NCBI GenBank assembly: GCA_020403045.1 | Contig: JADBYK010000039.1 | Span: forward strand, 1 to 51,592 | From: Cytophagales bacterium | GTDB taxonomy: Bacteria > Bacteroidota > Bacteroidia > Cytophagales > Cyclobacteriaceae | Direction of reading: 5' to 3' | DNA: 51,592 nucleotides | Part shown: in pieces, positions 32,866 to 41,407 of the stretch | Layout: each line of letters starts with the position of its first letter | Position numbering within the stretch: position 1 is the first letter of the stretch | Program-made: the position numbers and the translations under genes | The notes under the pieces: generated by a model | What the model was told of the DNA's origin: nothing | The model's input: only the letters and a program-made list of their open reading frames with translations | Database searches by the model: none

Positions 32866-33162
32866 ATGGACCAAGAAGCATTAAAGACCAACTTAAACGG
32901 ACTGGAGCGAAAAATTCTGGTACTGCTGAATGAGCATAAAACCGTAAAAGATGAGGTACGGGGGCTAAAATTAGAGAATTACGAGCTCAAAGCAGATCTT
33001 CGCAAACGAGACGAGCAACTGCATAATTTTAAAAATCAGATTAAAATAACTAAGATTGTAGACCATATTAACCCGGAAGACGAAAATGTTTCTGAGTTGA
33101 AAAGGAAAGTAGACGAGTATATCCGAGAAATCGATAAGTGCATAGCTCACTTGAGCAGATAA
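32866..33162 (+). CDS. Small coiled-coil protein upstream of zapA
   Basis: A 98-residue protein with heptad-like helices across residues 5-60 (LNGLERKILVLLNEHKTVKD, VRGLKLENYELKADLRKRDE) and a second helix at the end. It sits 12 bases before zapA. This conserved position and the coiled-coil nature suggest a division-related partner comparable to ZapB, but no sequence identity with ZapB is claimed. Confidence 0.82.
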   Translation: MDQEALKTNLNGLERKILVLLNEHKTVKDEVRGLKLENYELKADLRKRDEQLHNFKNQIKITKIVDHINPEDENVSELKRKVDEYIREIDKCIAHLSR

Positions 33163-33174
33163 CCCGGTTAGTTG

Positions 33175-33459
33175 ATGGACGAACTATCAGTAAAAATAAA
33201 AATTGCCGACCGCGAATACCCCATGAAGGTAAAACGCATGGAAGAAGAGAAGGTACGTGCGGCTGGCAAGCTCATCAACGAGAAAATAAAGCGTTACCGC
33301 GAGCAGTTTGGTCTGGATGATAAGCAAGATCTCCTCGCCATGGTTGCCTTCGATTGCCTGGTGGATAAGATGGCAGAAGAAGAAAGCCTACAGGTAATTG
33401 ATGATACTGTAGCGGAAAAGGTGAACTACCTTAACCAACTGGTTTCTCAAGCGCTTTAA
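33175..33459 (+). CDS. zapA: Cell division protein ZapA
   Basis: A 94-residue protein: SVKIKIADREYPMKVKRMEE is the globular head and the long C-terminal helix (AMVAFDCLVDKMAEEES ...) drives dimerisation. ZapA binds and bundles FtsZ filaments at mid-cell. ATG at 33175 is used rather than the TTG one codon earlier. Followed by a structured intergenic region and rny. Confidence 0.9.
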   Translation: MDELSVKIKIADREYPMKVKRMEEEKVRAAGKLINEKIKRYREQFGLDDKQDLLAMVAFDCLVDKMAEEESLQVIDDTVAEKVNYLNQLVSQAL

Positions 33460-33484
33460 GTCCCCTTCCTTTCAATTTTTTTTC

Positions 33485-33549
33485 ATTTCCATTCTTCAAC
33501 CAAAAACGTCTGGCTAGTGGCCAAACTGAGTTGGGGAGCCTCTGGAAAT
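33485..33549 (+). ncRNA. Structured RNA candidate between zapA and rny (6S-like?)
   Basis: ATTTCCA (33485-33491) pairs with TGGAAAT (33543-33549); inside, GGCT (33512-33515) pairs with AGCC (33537-33540) and CCAA (33521-33524) with TTGG (33531-33534). The result is a closing stem, a one-sided open region and a terminal hairpin. In E. coli the 6S RNA gene ssrS directly follows zapA, and Bacteroidota have short 6S-type RNAs, so this could be one; it could equally be the rny leader. The gap is only 118 bases, shorter than classical 6S. Confidence 0.35.
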
Positions 33550-33577
33550 AAGGTTTAACAACTAAATTTTTTCAACT

Positions 33578-35143
33578 ATGGAAATAATCTTAATTGTCTC
33601 TATTGCCACTATGGCTACTGTATTACTAAGCCTGGTAATCGGTTCGCTCATGGCGAAGAGAAAAATCAAAAAGAACGAACAGGCTGCCGGAGAAAAAGCA
33701 AAGCTGATCATTAAGGAGGCAGAAATTCAAGCTGAAAACATCAAAAAAGACAGGATTATTGATGCCAAAGAAAAACTGCTGAAGATGAAGCAGGAGTTTG
33801 AAGAAGAAGCCAACCGCAAGAAAAACCAAATCATCAACAACGAGCAAAAGATCAAACAACGTGAGGCACAGATTTCGAAAGAGCTGGAAACGTTGAAAAA
33901 GAAAGAGGGCGAGGTGGACGAAGAAAGACAAAGCCTTGCGCGTCAACACGAGTTAGTGAAAAGCAGAAAAGAAGAGTTAGACAAATTCAACGCGCAGAAA
34001 GTGGCAGTATTGGAGGGCATCTCTAAATTGTCGGCAGATCAGGCCCGTGACCAACTGATTGAATCCATGAAAGAAGAAGCGCAAACCAAGGCGAGTTCTT
34101 ATATTAAGGAAATCATGGAACAGGCAAAATTAACGGCTACGAAAGAAGCCAAAAAAATTGTCGTGGAAACCATCCAACGCACAGCAACAGAGCATGCAGT
34201 AGAAAATTGCGTTTCTATTTTTAATATTGAAAGTGATGATATCAAAGGAAAAATCATAGGTCGTGAGGGTCGAAACATTCGAGCACTCGAAGCCGCGACT
34301 GGGGTGGAGTTTATCGTGGATGACACACCCGAAGCAATCATCATTTCAGGATTTGATCCGGTTAGAAGAGAAATTGCAAGGCTTTCATTACATCGGTTGG
34401 TACAAGACGGGCGTATTCACCCGGCTCGAATTGAAGAGATCGTTGCTAAAACAACCAAGAACATTGAAGACGAAGTATTAGAAATTGGGGAACGGACGGT
34501 GATAGACTTAGGTATCCATGGTTTAGCACCCGAGCTTATCAAAATGGTCGGTCGCATGCGCTACCGCTCTTCGTATGGACAAAATTTATTGCAGCACTCA
34601 CGCGAGGTAGCGAATCTTTGCGCGATCATGGCAGCAGAACTTGGATTGAATGTTAAGCAAGCAAAACGTGCCGGACTTCTACACGACATCGGCAAAGTAT
34701 GGCCTGAAGAATTAGAAAAGCCACACGCCATTGTTGGTATGGAACTAGCCATCAAGTATAAGGAACATCCGATCATTTGCAATGCCATTGGCGCACACCA
34801 TGATGAAATTGAGATGACCAGCATTATTTCTCCAATTGTTCAATCATGCGATGCTATTTCTGGTGCAAGACCGGGTGCAAGACGTGAGGTGATGGAGCAA
34901 TACATTAAACGATTGAAGGATCTTGAAAATGTAGGCTTGAGTTTTGAAGGAGTAGAAAAATGCTATGCCATTCAAGCCGGACGAGAGTTACGTGTGATGG
35001 TAGATGCGGAGAAAGCAACCGATGAACGTGCCTCACAACTTAGCTTCGATATCTCGCAAAAGATTGAGAAAGACATGCAGTATCCGGGGCAAATAAAAGT
35101 AACGGTGATTAGAGAAATGAGAAGTGTGGCATATGCAAAGTAA
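33578..35143 (+). CDS. rny: Ribonuclease Y
   Basis: A 521-residue endoribonuclease starting mRNA decay. N-terminal membrane anchor (residues 2-25), long charged coiled coil to about residue 205, KH domain with [15 protein letters not shown], then the HD domain with HSREVANL and LLHDIGK supplying the metal-binding histidines and aspartate. The order and length are typical. The preceding leader may hold a structured RNA. Confidence 0.97.
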   Translation: MEIILIVSIATMATVLLSLVIGSLMAKRKIKKNEQAAGEKAKLIIKEAEIQAENIKKDRIIDAKEKLLKMKQEFEEEANRKKNQIINNEQKIKQREAQISKELETLKKKEGEVDEERQSLARQHELVKSRKEELDKFNAQKVAVLEGISKLSADQARDQLIESMKEEAQTKASSYIKEIMEQAKLTATKEAKKIVVETIQRTATEHAVENCVSIFNIESDDIKGKIIGREGRNIRALEAATGVEFIVDDTPEAIIISGFDPVRREIARLSLHRLVQDGRIHPARIEEIVAKTTKNIEDEVLEIGERTVIDLGIHGLAPELIKMVGRMRYRSSYGQNLLQHSREVANLCAIMAAELGLNVKQAKRAGLLHDIGKVWPEELEKPHAIVGMELAIKYKEHPIICNAIGAHHDEIEMTSIISPIVQSCDAISGARPGARREVMEQYIKRLKDLENVGLSFEGVEKCYAIQAGRELRVMVDAEKATDERASQLSFDISQKIEKDMQYPGQIKVTVIREMRSVAYAK

Positions 35144-35162
35144 AGTATTTAAATTTGTATAG

Positions 35163-36227
35163 ATGCATCTTAAAAAAATAGAAATAGAGGGTTTTAGGGG
35201 GATAGCAAAAACAGCCTTAGGAGACTTTGGTCAGATAAATGTTTTGGTGGGTAAAAACAATTGCGGGAAAACATCAGTCTTGGAGTCCATTTTCCTACTG
35301 TGCGGAATGACCAATCCCGAACTCATTTTGAGAATAAGTAGCCAAAGGGATTTGATACTCAACGAAGAAGATGATTTTAGATTTATTTATAACAATTTAG
35401 ACTACAACAAAAACTTAGAGATAAAAGGAGACTTTGATACAAACAATCAACACCGGGAACTAAACATAAGACCCAAAAAGAGTATTCTGAAAAATATCAA
35501 ACCATCCAATAGTTCAGTATTTGACTCAAACTCTATATCTGAAAATATCTACGAACTTGATTTAATTTCTAGCCTCAAAGAGACTCATAAACCAAAAATT
35601 TCTTTTGAATCAAAACTGATTTACAGTCAAGGGGCTTTTTCAATCGAACCAGCCAAAAACTATTCAGACAAACTAAGGGCAACACTACTTCCTCCTCGTT
35701 GGACTACAGCTGTCAATCTTGAAAAGAAATTAGAGGAGTTGGTCATTACAAAGCAGCTTTCGTCAATAATCAATGTGCTTAAAAAAGTGGATGCTGCAAT
35801 TCAAGGCATTTCACTTGGCTCAAACAGAATGATCTATGTTGACATAGGACTATCGAGACTAATTCCAATTAATTTATTGGGGGACGGAATGAAAAGATTA
35901 CTTTCAATTTTACTGACAATGCCTGATGCGAAAGATGGGATCGTTCTTATTGATGAAATAGATAATGGGCTACATTTTTCCGCGCAAAGCACTATGTGGA
36001 AAGCAATAATTGAAGGTTGTAAATTCTATAATGTTCAATTGTTCTGCACAACTCACAACTATGAAACATTAAAAAATCTATCTGAAGTTGTAGAGGACGA
36101 TAACCCTGATTTTAAAAAGCTTATCCGTAGCTACACAATTAGAAAAGTAGGGAGCGAAACACTGTCCTATGAATACGACTTTGAAAAGCTTGACTTTTCA
36201 ATTCAACAAGGAATAGAATTTAGATAA
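35163..36227 (+). CDS. OLD-like AAA (ABC-type) ATPase of a candidate defence pair
   Basis: A 354-residue ATPase of the AAA_15/AAA_21 (SMC/ABC-like) type. Walker A is GKNNCGKTS (30-38), the signature-like segment GDGMKRLL is at 240-247, Walker B IVLIDEID at 260-267, and the switch histidine is in TTH (296-298). The middle part, about 50-200, is variable and lacks a nuclease domain. It begins 19 bases after rny, but its reading is visibly more A/T-rich than the housekeeping genes beside it. It ends one base before a TOPRIM-like gene. That pairing recalls AriA of PARIS, AbiLi and RloA. It is likely an NTPase sensor that holds its partner in check (inference). Confidence 0.88.
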   Translation: MHLKKIEIEGFRGIAKTALGDFGQINVLVGKNNCGKTSVLESIFLLCGMTNPELILRISSQRDLILNEEDDFRFIYNNLDYNKNLEIKGDFDTNNQHRELNIRPKKSILKNIKPSNSSVFDSNSISENIYELDLISSLKETHKPKISFESKLIYSQGAFSIEPAKNYSDKLRATLLPPRWTTAVNLEKKLEELVITKQLSSIINVLKKVDAAIQGISLGSNRMIYVDIGLSRLIPINLLGDGMKRLLSILLTMPDAKDGIVLIDEIDNGLHFSAQSTMWKAIIEGCKFYNVQLFCTTHNYETLKNLSEVVEDDNPDFKKLIRSYTIRKVGSETLSYEYDFEKLDFSIQQGIEFR

Positions 36228-36228
36228 A

Positions 36229-36855
36229 ATGATTAAGGTATTTGTTGAAGGCAAGGACAAATTTTTCATCGAAGCCTATATTGCCTTTCTTACCACCAAT
36301 TTAGCTATACCAGGTGATATAGACTTTAATGTGATCCCTCTAGGGGGCTGGACCAATCTAACAAATGCAAGTAATACCGTTAAAGAAAACTCAGATTTAG
36401 GTGGTAAGAATATCCTTATTTTTGACGCGGACTCTGAGCTAAATAGTGGAGGATTTAACATCCGAAAAAAGGAAATTGAAAAGATAAAAGCTGAAAATAA
36501 TTTAGCTTTCGAATTATTTCTATTTCCGGACAATTCAACGAATGGGGACTTTGAAAGTCTATTAGAAATGATCATAAACCAAAAGCATGCAGGTGTCCTA
36601 GAATGTTTTTCCATTTACGAAGAATGTATCGCAAAATATAACAAACCAAATAGTCCGTTAGTGTATAAGCTCCCAATCAGGAAATCAAAGATTTATTCCT
36701 TTGTGGATGCTTTTCCAAAGAGTAAAAGTGAAAGCAAGAAATTCAAGCAAGGTGATTTTTTCTTTCAAAATAATGAAATGTGGGATTTTGAATCTAGCAA
36801 GCTAAATCCGCTAAAGGAATTCCTAACAAAAGAACTGACTAATCACAAACACTAA
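36229..36855 (+). CDS. TOPRIM-like protein (DUF3226/DUF4435/AbiLii type), partner of the ATPase
   Basis: A 208-residue protein with TOPRIM-fold hallmarks: an N-terminal strand ending in the glutamate motif FVEGKDK (Glu7), and later LIFDAD (Asp66, Asp68) equivalent to DxD, plus GDFESLLE (107-112). A C-terminal lysine-rich part (FPKSKSESKKFKQ) may contact nucleic acid. Stand-alone TOPRIM proteins coded next to OLD-like ATPases act as nuclease effectors in PARIS (AriB), AbiL and RloAB. The exact family is uncertain. The 1-base spacing implies co-translation. Confidence 0.8.
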   Translation: MIKVFVEGKDKFFIEAYIAFLTTNLAIPGDIDFNVIPLGGWTNLTNASNTVKENSDLGGKNILIFDADSELNSGGFNIRKKEIEKIKAENNLAFELFLFPDNSTNGDFESLLEMIINQKHAGVLECFSIYEECIAKYNKPNSPLVYKLPIRKSKIYSFVDAFPKSKSESKKFKQGDFFFQNNEMWDFESSKLNPLKEFLTKELTNHKH

Positions 36856-36859
36856 TAGC

Positions 36860-38317
36860 ATGAGATTCTCTTTAACACTTACCCTTTTACTAATTGGATT
36901 TTGCTTAAAAGCCCAAAACACTCTTAAAGTCAATGGAGAAAAAGACAAGCAATTCGCATTGCAAGAATTATCGAAGAAATATCCTGCCTACTCGCAAATC
37001 GCCAAACAAATTTGGGGTTATGCGGAGTTAGGTTTTCAGGAAAATAAAAGCGCCACACTATTACAAGAGACTTTACGTAATGAAGGGTTCGCTATTCAAT
37101 CAGGTATTGCTGAAATGCCAACTGCATTTCTGGCATCGTTTGGATCTGGCAAGCCGGTGATTGGAATCTTAGCGGAGTTTGATGCATTGCCTGGTCTTTC
37201 TCAAGACAGTGTACCTGAAAGAAAATCACTTATTGAAGGAAGGGCTGGACACGCATGTGGTCATAACCTGTTTGGGACTGCGTCAACAGCGGCCGCCATC
37301 ACATTGAAAGACTGGCTCACTAAAAATAAAAAATCAGGAACTATTAAATTGTTTGGAACACCGGCAGAAGAAGGTGGTGGCGCAAAAGTGTACATGGTGC
37401 GCGATGGGCTTTTCAAAGGTGTTGACGCTGTGTTGCACTGGCATCCGTCAAACAAAAATGACGCTAGTCCTGAGTCATGCATGGCGATCAAACAAACCTT
37501 ATTTAGGTTTTATGGCCGCTCGGCACATGCCGCAGCCGCGCCCGAAAAAGGCAGATCTGCCTTGGATGCCATAGAGGCCATGAACTATATGACTAACATG
37601 ATGCGTGAACATATGCCATCAGATGCGCGCATACACTATGTAATCACCAAAGGAGGAATGGCCGCAAACGTAGTTCCCGATTTTGCAGAAGTTGAATACA
37701 TGGTGCGACATCCTGATGCACGCGTGCTGGCAGAACTGTGGGATCGTATTGTTAAATGTGCCGAGGGGGCAGCCACTGGAACCGAGACTTCGATGAAATA
37801 TGAAGTCATCTCAGGTTCATTTAATCTCATGCCAAATGAAACGCTATCTCACTTAATGTATGACAACTTGAAAAAAGTTGGTGGTGTAAATTACTCAGCT
37901 GAGGAAACTGAGTTTGCAAAAAAAATTCAATCAAGTTTTAATTTTAAGGCACCTGATCTAAATCAAGCACAACAAGTAATGCCTTTTCATCTGGGAGGGT
38001 TTTTTCCAGCCTCAACAGACGTTGGAGACATCACCTGGGTAGTTCCTACAGCAGGGCTAGGTGTTGCCGCTTGGGTTCCAGGCGTTCCACCTCATTCTTG
38101 GCAAGCGGTTGCTACCGGTAGCAATGGAATTGGATTAAAAGCAATGTCGAATGCAGCAAAAACGTTGACCACGACTGCTATTGATTTATTCAACAATCCT
38201 GAATTGATTGAAAAAGCAAAAAAAGAGTTGCTTGAAAAAACGGGAGTAGGATTCCAATACAAATCCCTCATCGGAGATCGTAAACCGCCTCTTGATTTTA
38301 GAAAGGGGATGCAATAA
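36860..38317 (+). CDS. Secreted M20D amidohydrolase (AbgB-like)
   Basis: A 485-residue metal-dependent amidohydrolase with a signal peptide (FSLTLTLLLIGFCLKAQ). Landmarks of the peptidase M20D/aminobenzoyl-glutamate hydrolase group are EFDALPGLSQ, GHACGHNLFG with metal residues, GTPAEEGGGAKV with the catalytic glutamate, and FYGRSAHAAAAPEKGRSALDA in the lid. A later VPTAGLGVAAW and PPHSWQAV supply further residues. Substrates may be N-acyl amino acids or folate-derived fragments. It starts 5 bases after the TOPRIM gene, so it could share its transcript, but it is a common housekeeping-type exoenzyme and I do not count it as a defence component. Confidence 0.92.
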   Translation: MRFSLTLTLLLIGFCLKAQNTLKVNGEKDKQFALQELSKKYPAYSQIAKQIWGYAELGFQENKSATLLQETLRNEGFAIQSGIAEMPTAFLASFGSGKPVIGILAEFDALPGLSQDSVPERKSLIEGRAGHACGHNLFGTASTAAAITLKDWLTKNKKSGTIKLFGTPAEEGGGAKVYMVRDGLFKGVDAVLHWHPSNKNDASPESCMAIKQTLFRFYGRSAHAAAAPEKGRSALDAIEAMNYMTNMMREHMPSDARIHYVITKGGMAANVVPDFAEVEYMVRHPDARVLAELWDRIVKCAEGAATGTETSMKYEVISGSFNLMPNETLSHLMYDNLKKVGGVNYSAEETEFAKKIQSSFNFKAPDLNQAQQVMPFHLGGFFPASTDVGDITWVVPTAGLGVAAWVPGVPPHSWQAVATGSNGIGLKAMSNAAKTLTTTAIDLFNNPELIEKAKKELLEKTGVGFQYKSLIGDRKPPLDFRKGMQ

Positions 38318-38409
38318 GCAATCAGCCCGGTCACGTTTAAAATGTCTATGACTTAGCTCCCTTTTTCCAGAACATACTTTTTGATGCATCCGTTTTGATT
38401 GTTACATTT

Positions 38410-38426
38410 ATACCAAGAATTGGTAT
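38410..38426 (+). promoter_or_regulatory. Palindromic operator candidate upstream of parD
   Basis: ATACCAA-GAA-TTGGTAT is a perfect 7-bp inverted repeat with a 3-base centre, 18 bases before the ParD start. ParD-type ribbon-helix-helix antitoxins autoregulate by binding such palindromes, so this is the expected operator. Confidence 0.6.
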
Positions 38427-38443
38427 ATCAAAAATCCTAAAAT

Positions 38444-38686
38444 ATGGGTAAAAACACTTCGGTGCTACTCGGTGATCATTTTGAAGAATTCGTTGACAGC
38501 AAGGTAGCTTCCGGTAAATATAGTTCAGCTAGTGAGGTAATTCGGACAGCTTTACGTCTATTAGAATCTGAGGAACAAAAAGTAAACGAACTAAAAAAAG
38601 CGCTCACCGTTGGTGAGAAGAGTGGATTTGTCAAGAAATTTGATTCGAAGGAACATCTAAAAAAGATGCACGATAAATTTCGATGA
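38444..38686 (+). CDS. ParD-family antitoxin
   Basis: An 80-residue protein. The N-terminal ribbon-helix-helix region (SVLLGDHFEEFVDSKVASGK, YSSASEVIRTALRLLE) is the CopG/ParD DNA-binding and dimerisation part; the charged C-terminal tail (KKFDSKEHLKKMHDKFR) should wrap the toxin. It overlaps the toxin gene by 4 bases (ATGA). Confidence 0.93.
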   Translation: MGKNTSVLLGDHFEEFVDSKVASGKYSSASEVIRTALRLLESEEQKVNELKKALTVGEKSGFVKKFDSKEHLKKMHDKFR

Positions 38687-38988
38687 AAAGAAAAGCTTAT
38701 AAGATTAGTAACCAAGCGCTAATCGACCTTGAGCAAATCTGGTTATATACATTTAAAAACTGGTCTATTGAACAAGCCGACCGATATTATAATCTACTTA
38801 TTAGTGAGATGGAGTATATCAGTCAAAACCAAGACAGCGGAAAGTCAATGAGTCATATTAAATATGGATATAGAGCTTCCAAAGTAAAATCTCATCTTAT
38901 TTTCTACAAAACATCAAGCGAATCAGAAATTGAAATAATTAGAATTTTGCATGAGAGAATGGATATCGAAAACAGATTGAAAGAATAG
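38683..38988 (+). CDS. ParE-family toxin
   Basis: A 101-residue RelE/ParE superfamily protein: YKISNQALIDLEQIWLYTFK, WSIEQADRYYNLLISEME, then RASKVKSHLIFYKTSSE and IIRILHERMDIENRL. ParE toxins act on DNA gyrase, while close relatives act on mRNA; the ParD partner favours ParE. With its antitoxin it forms a complete type II module. Confidence 0.93.
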   Translation: MKRKAYKISNQALIDLEQIWLYTFKNWSIEQADRYYNLLISEMEYISQNQDSGKSMSHIKYGYRASKVKSHLIFYKTSSESEIEIIRILHERMDIENRLKE

Positions 38989-38992
38989 CACT

Positions 38993-40135
38993 GTGAAACC
39001 TTCTTCTATATCTCCTTCGCGCATCGCTGTAAAACTGATTTTCTTCATCAACGGATTTGTTCACGCAAATCTGGCTGCCCGCTTTCCCAGAGTTCAGGAG
39101 CTATTTGACATTGATAACGGAACGCTTGGCTTCGTGCTACTATCGTCATCCGTTGGAGCATTATTAGCAATGCCATTTACCGGTTGGCTCATTATTCGAA
39201 ATGGAAGTAGGCGCATCACCATCTTTTCAATATTCCTGTACTGCATATTCGTTCCTTTGGTTCCCCTCACGCCCGGACTTCCTGGATTAATTATATTATT
39301 TTTCATCATGGGTTTAACAGCCGGCATGCTGGATGTTTCCATGAACTCACAAGCAGTGATGGTAGAGAGGATTCACGAAAAACCCATCATGACTAGTTTC
39401 CACGCCCTTTTTAGTATTGGTATGGTGGCCGGTGCATTTTGCGGTGCCCTATTCGTAAAATTAGAAACCACTCTCTTTGTTCATTTTGCTGTCATTGTGG
39501 GAATGAGTGTTGCAGCGGCAGCATGGGCACGTTATCATTTAATTCACGATAAGCCAAAAGAAAAGGAAGTAGACGGCCCGGCTTTTCGCCTGCCCAACGC
39601 TGCAATGGTAAGCATTGGAGTGATTGCCTTTTGTTGCATGTTGGGGGAAGGAGCAATGGCTGACTGGAGTACAAACTACATGGAAAATATTGCTATGGCC
39701 TCTCCTGCCCTTGCTCCTCTTGGTCTATCCGCTTTTGCATTAGCCATGACGATCGGTCGGTTTTTTGGTGATGGTGCGCGCTTGAAATTTGGTGATCGTA
39801 ATCTCATGGTGATGTGCGGACTCATCTCCACCATGGGTATTGCGCTTACTTTGCTTTTTAACAATCCTTATTCAGTCATTGCCGGACTATTTATCATCGG
39901 TATTGGGCTTTCATCCATTGTTCCCATCGCGTATAGCATTGCAGGTAATTCAAAAAATCTACCTCCCGGTGTTGGGCTTGCTATGGTTACCACTGTTGGC
40001 TATTCAGGTTTCTTGTTCGGGCCACCCATCATTGGTCTACTAGCCAATTGGCAATCTCTTCGAATTGCCCTGATGGTTGTTGCCTTTCTCTTTGTCATCA
40101 TGACCTTTTTAAGCGCGAAGTATAAATCGGCCTAA
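38993..40135 (+). CDS. MFS transporter, YbjJ-like
   Basis: A 380-residue protein with twelve predicted membrane segments in two halves. The opening KLIFFINGFVHANLAARFPR and LLSSSVGALLAMPFTGWLI, with MGLTAGMLDVSMNSQAVMVE, are typical of the FucP/YbjJ branch of the major facilitator superfamily. The second half starts after a linker near residue 200 (KPKEKEVDGP). The substrate is unknown. The start is GTG; it follows the ParE stop by 4 bases. Confidence 0.88.
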   Translation: MKPSSISPSRIAVKLIFFINGFVHANLAARFPRVQELFDIDNGTLGFVLLSSSVGALLAMPFTGWLIIRNGSRRITIFSIFLYCIFVPLVPLTPGLPGLIILFFIMGLTAGMLDVSMNSQAVMVERIHEKPIMTSFHALFSIGMVAGAFCGALFVKLETTLFVHFAVIVGMSVAAAAWARYHLIHDKPKEKEVDGPAFRLPNAAMVSIGVIAFCCMLGEGAMADWSTNYMENIAMASPALAPLGLSAFALAMTIGRFFGDGARLKFGDRNLMVMCGLISTMGIALTLLFNNPYSVIAGLFIIGIGLSSIVPIAYSIAGNSKNLPPGVGLAMVTTVGYSGFLFGPPIIGLLANWQSLRIALMVVAFLFVIMTFLSAKYKSA

Positions 40136-40151
40136 TGCTTATTTTTGTTTG

Positions 40152-40435
40152 ATGGATATAAAACAAATCGAGCATAGCTCAAAAGGTGCCTTCGTGATCG
40201 ATGTAGGTGATGAGCGCTTGGCTGAAATGACCTATTCTAAAGCCGGAGAAAAAATAATCATCATTGATCATACGGATGTGTCCGATAAGCTCCGTGGACA
40301 AGGAGCAGGTAAACAACTAGTTCTTAAAGCTGTCGAGTATGCGCGAATGAATCATATAAAATTCTACCGCTGTGCCCTTTTGCGCGAGCTGTCTTTAACA
40401 AATCTCCAGAACTTTCTTATGTGTTGAATACATAG
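40152..40435 (+). pseudogene. GNAT-type N-acetyltransferase (COG2388-like) with a one-base frameshift
   Basis: The first frame reads from ATG 40152 through RLAEMTYSKAGEKI, IIDHTDVSDKLRGQGAGKQL and YARMNHIKFY, a small GNAT fold with the acetyl-CoA loop RGQGAGK. At about 40365-40367 the frame breaks: it continues to an unrelated tail ending at 40427. The frame shifted by one base gives PLCPFARAVFNKSPELSYVL up to a TAG at 40433-40435, the family's normal end. One base (probably a C of a CCC run) is missing. It may be a true pseudogene or a sequence error. The restored gene ends 3 bases before the YheT-like gene, as in a tight operon. Confidence 0.85.
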
Positions 40436-40438
40436 CGA

Positions 40439-41407
40439 ATGCCACTCATCGAAAACTCATCGTACAAAAAACCATTCTACTATTGGAACGGACATTGGGA
40501 GACAATTATACCCAGCATGTTTCGCAAAATTGAGGGAGTAGCTTATCAACGTGAACGGTTGGAATTGAGCGATGGAGATTTTGTTGACTTAGATTGTCTA
40601 AACCAGGATAGTTCGAAACTTGCCATTATTACCCACGGTCTCGAAGGAAATAGCGATCGCCACTATGCAAAGGGAATGGCAAAGCAATTTTTTCAGAATG
40701 GATGGGATGCGATCGCGTGGAACTGCCGTGGATGTGGTGGAGACATTAACCGCCTACCAAGATTCTATCACCATGGAGCCACAGAAGATCTTGCAGCCGT
40801 TGTGCAACATGCTCTTGATAGCAATCGTTACAAGACTATTGTTCTCATCGGGTTTAGTATGGGTGGGAGTATGACATTGAAATACCTTGGTGAGCTGGGA
40901 ACTGCGGTGAATCCAATTGTAAAGACGGGAGTCGTGTTTTCTGTTCCGTGTAACTTAGGAGCAAGTGCGAGCGAGTTGGACAAACCGTCCAGAAAATTCT
41001 ATCTCAATCGCTTTTTAAAAAAACTCAGCATCAAGATCAAAGAAAAATCTCAGCGCTTCCCAAAAATGATCAATGCCGAGGGATTTGACCAGATTAAATC
41101 ATTCCGGGAGTTCGACAATCGATATACTGCGCCTTTGCATGGATTCAAGAATGCAGATGATTTTTATGAAAGAGCTTCGTGCGGTCCGTACCTACCAACG
41201 ATTCAAAAACCAGTACTTATTGTAAATGCATGGAGCGACCCTTTCCTCCCGACTAGCTGCTATCCAACTGATTTTGCAAAATCACACAAGTATGTTCATC
41301 TTGAAACACCAAAGCACGGTGGTCATACTGCGTTTTCACTAGCAGGAAAAAAAGAGAATTGGATGGAAGTAAGAGCTTTAGAATTTATCAGCAACAACAT
41401 CGCATGA
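40439..41407 (+). CDS. YheT-like alpha/beta hydrolase
   Basis: A 322-residue alpha/beta hydrolase of the YheT/ABHD1-3 group. The N-terminus (PFYYWNGHWETIIPSMFR) and LAIITHGLEGNSDRHY oxyanion loop are group-typical. The nucleophile is the serine in GFSMGGSM, the acid is likely in SDPFLPTSCY, and the catalytic histidine lies in the late KHGGHTAF. Natural substrates of the family are uncertain; esters of acyl lipids are likely. It overlaps the cytochrome gene start by 4 bases. Confidence 0.92.
   Translation: MPLIENSSYKKPFYYWNGHWETIIPSMFRKIEGVAYQRERLELSDGDFVDLDCLNQDSSKLAIITHGLEGNSDRHYAKGMAKQFFQNGWDAIAWNCRGCGGDINRLPRFYHHGATEDLAAVVQHALDSNRYKTIVLIGFSMGGSMTLKYLGELGTAVNPIVKTGVVFSVPCNLGASASELDKPSRKFYLNRFLKKLSIKIKEKSQRFPKMINAEGFDQIKSFREFDNRYTAPLHGFKNADDFYERASCGPYLPTIQKPVLIVNAWSDPFLPTSCYPTDFAKSHKYVHLETPKHGGHTAFSLAGKKENWMEVRALEFISNNIA

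Noticed and set aside
36860-38317. M20D amidohydrolase as a third component of the ATPase/TOPRIM system
   Set aside because: It is a secreted, widespread enzyme with its own signal peptide; the close spacing alone does not make it a defence gene.
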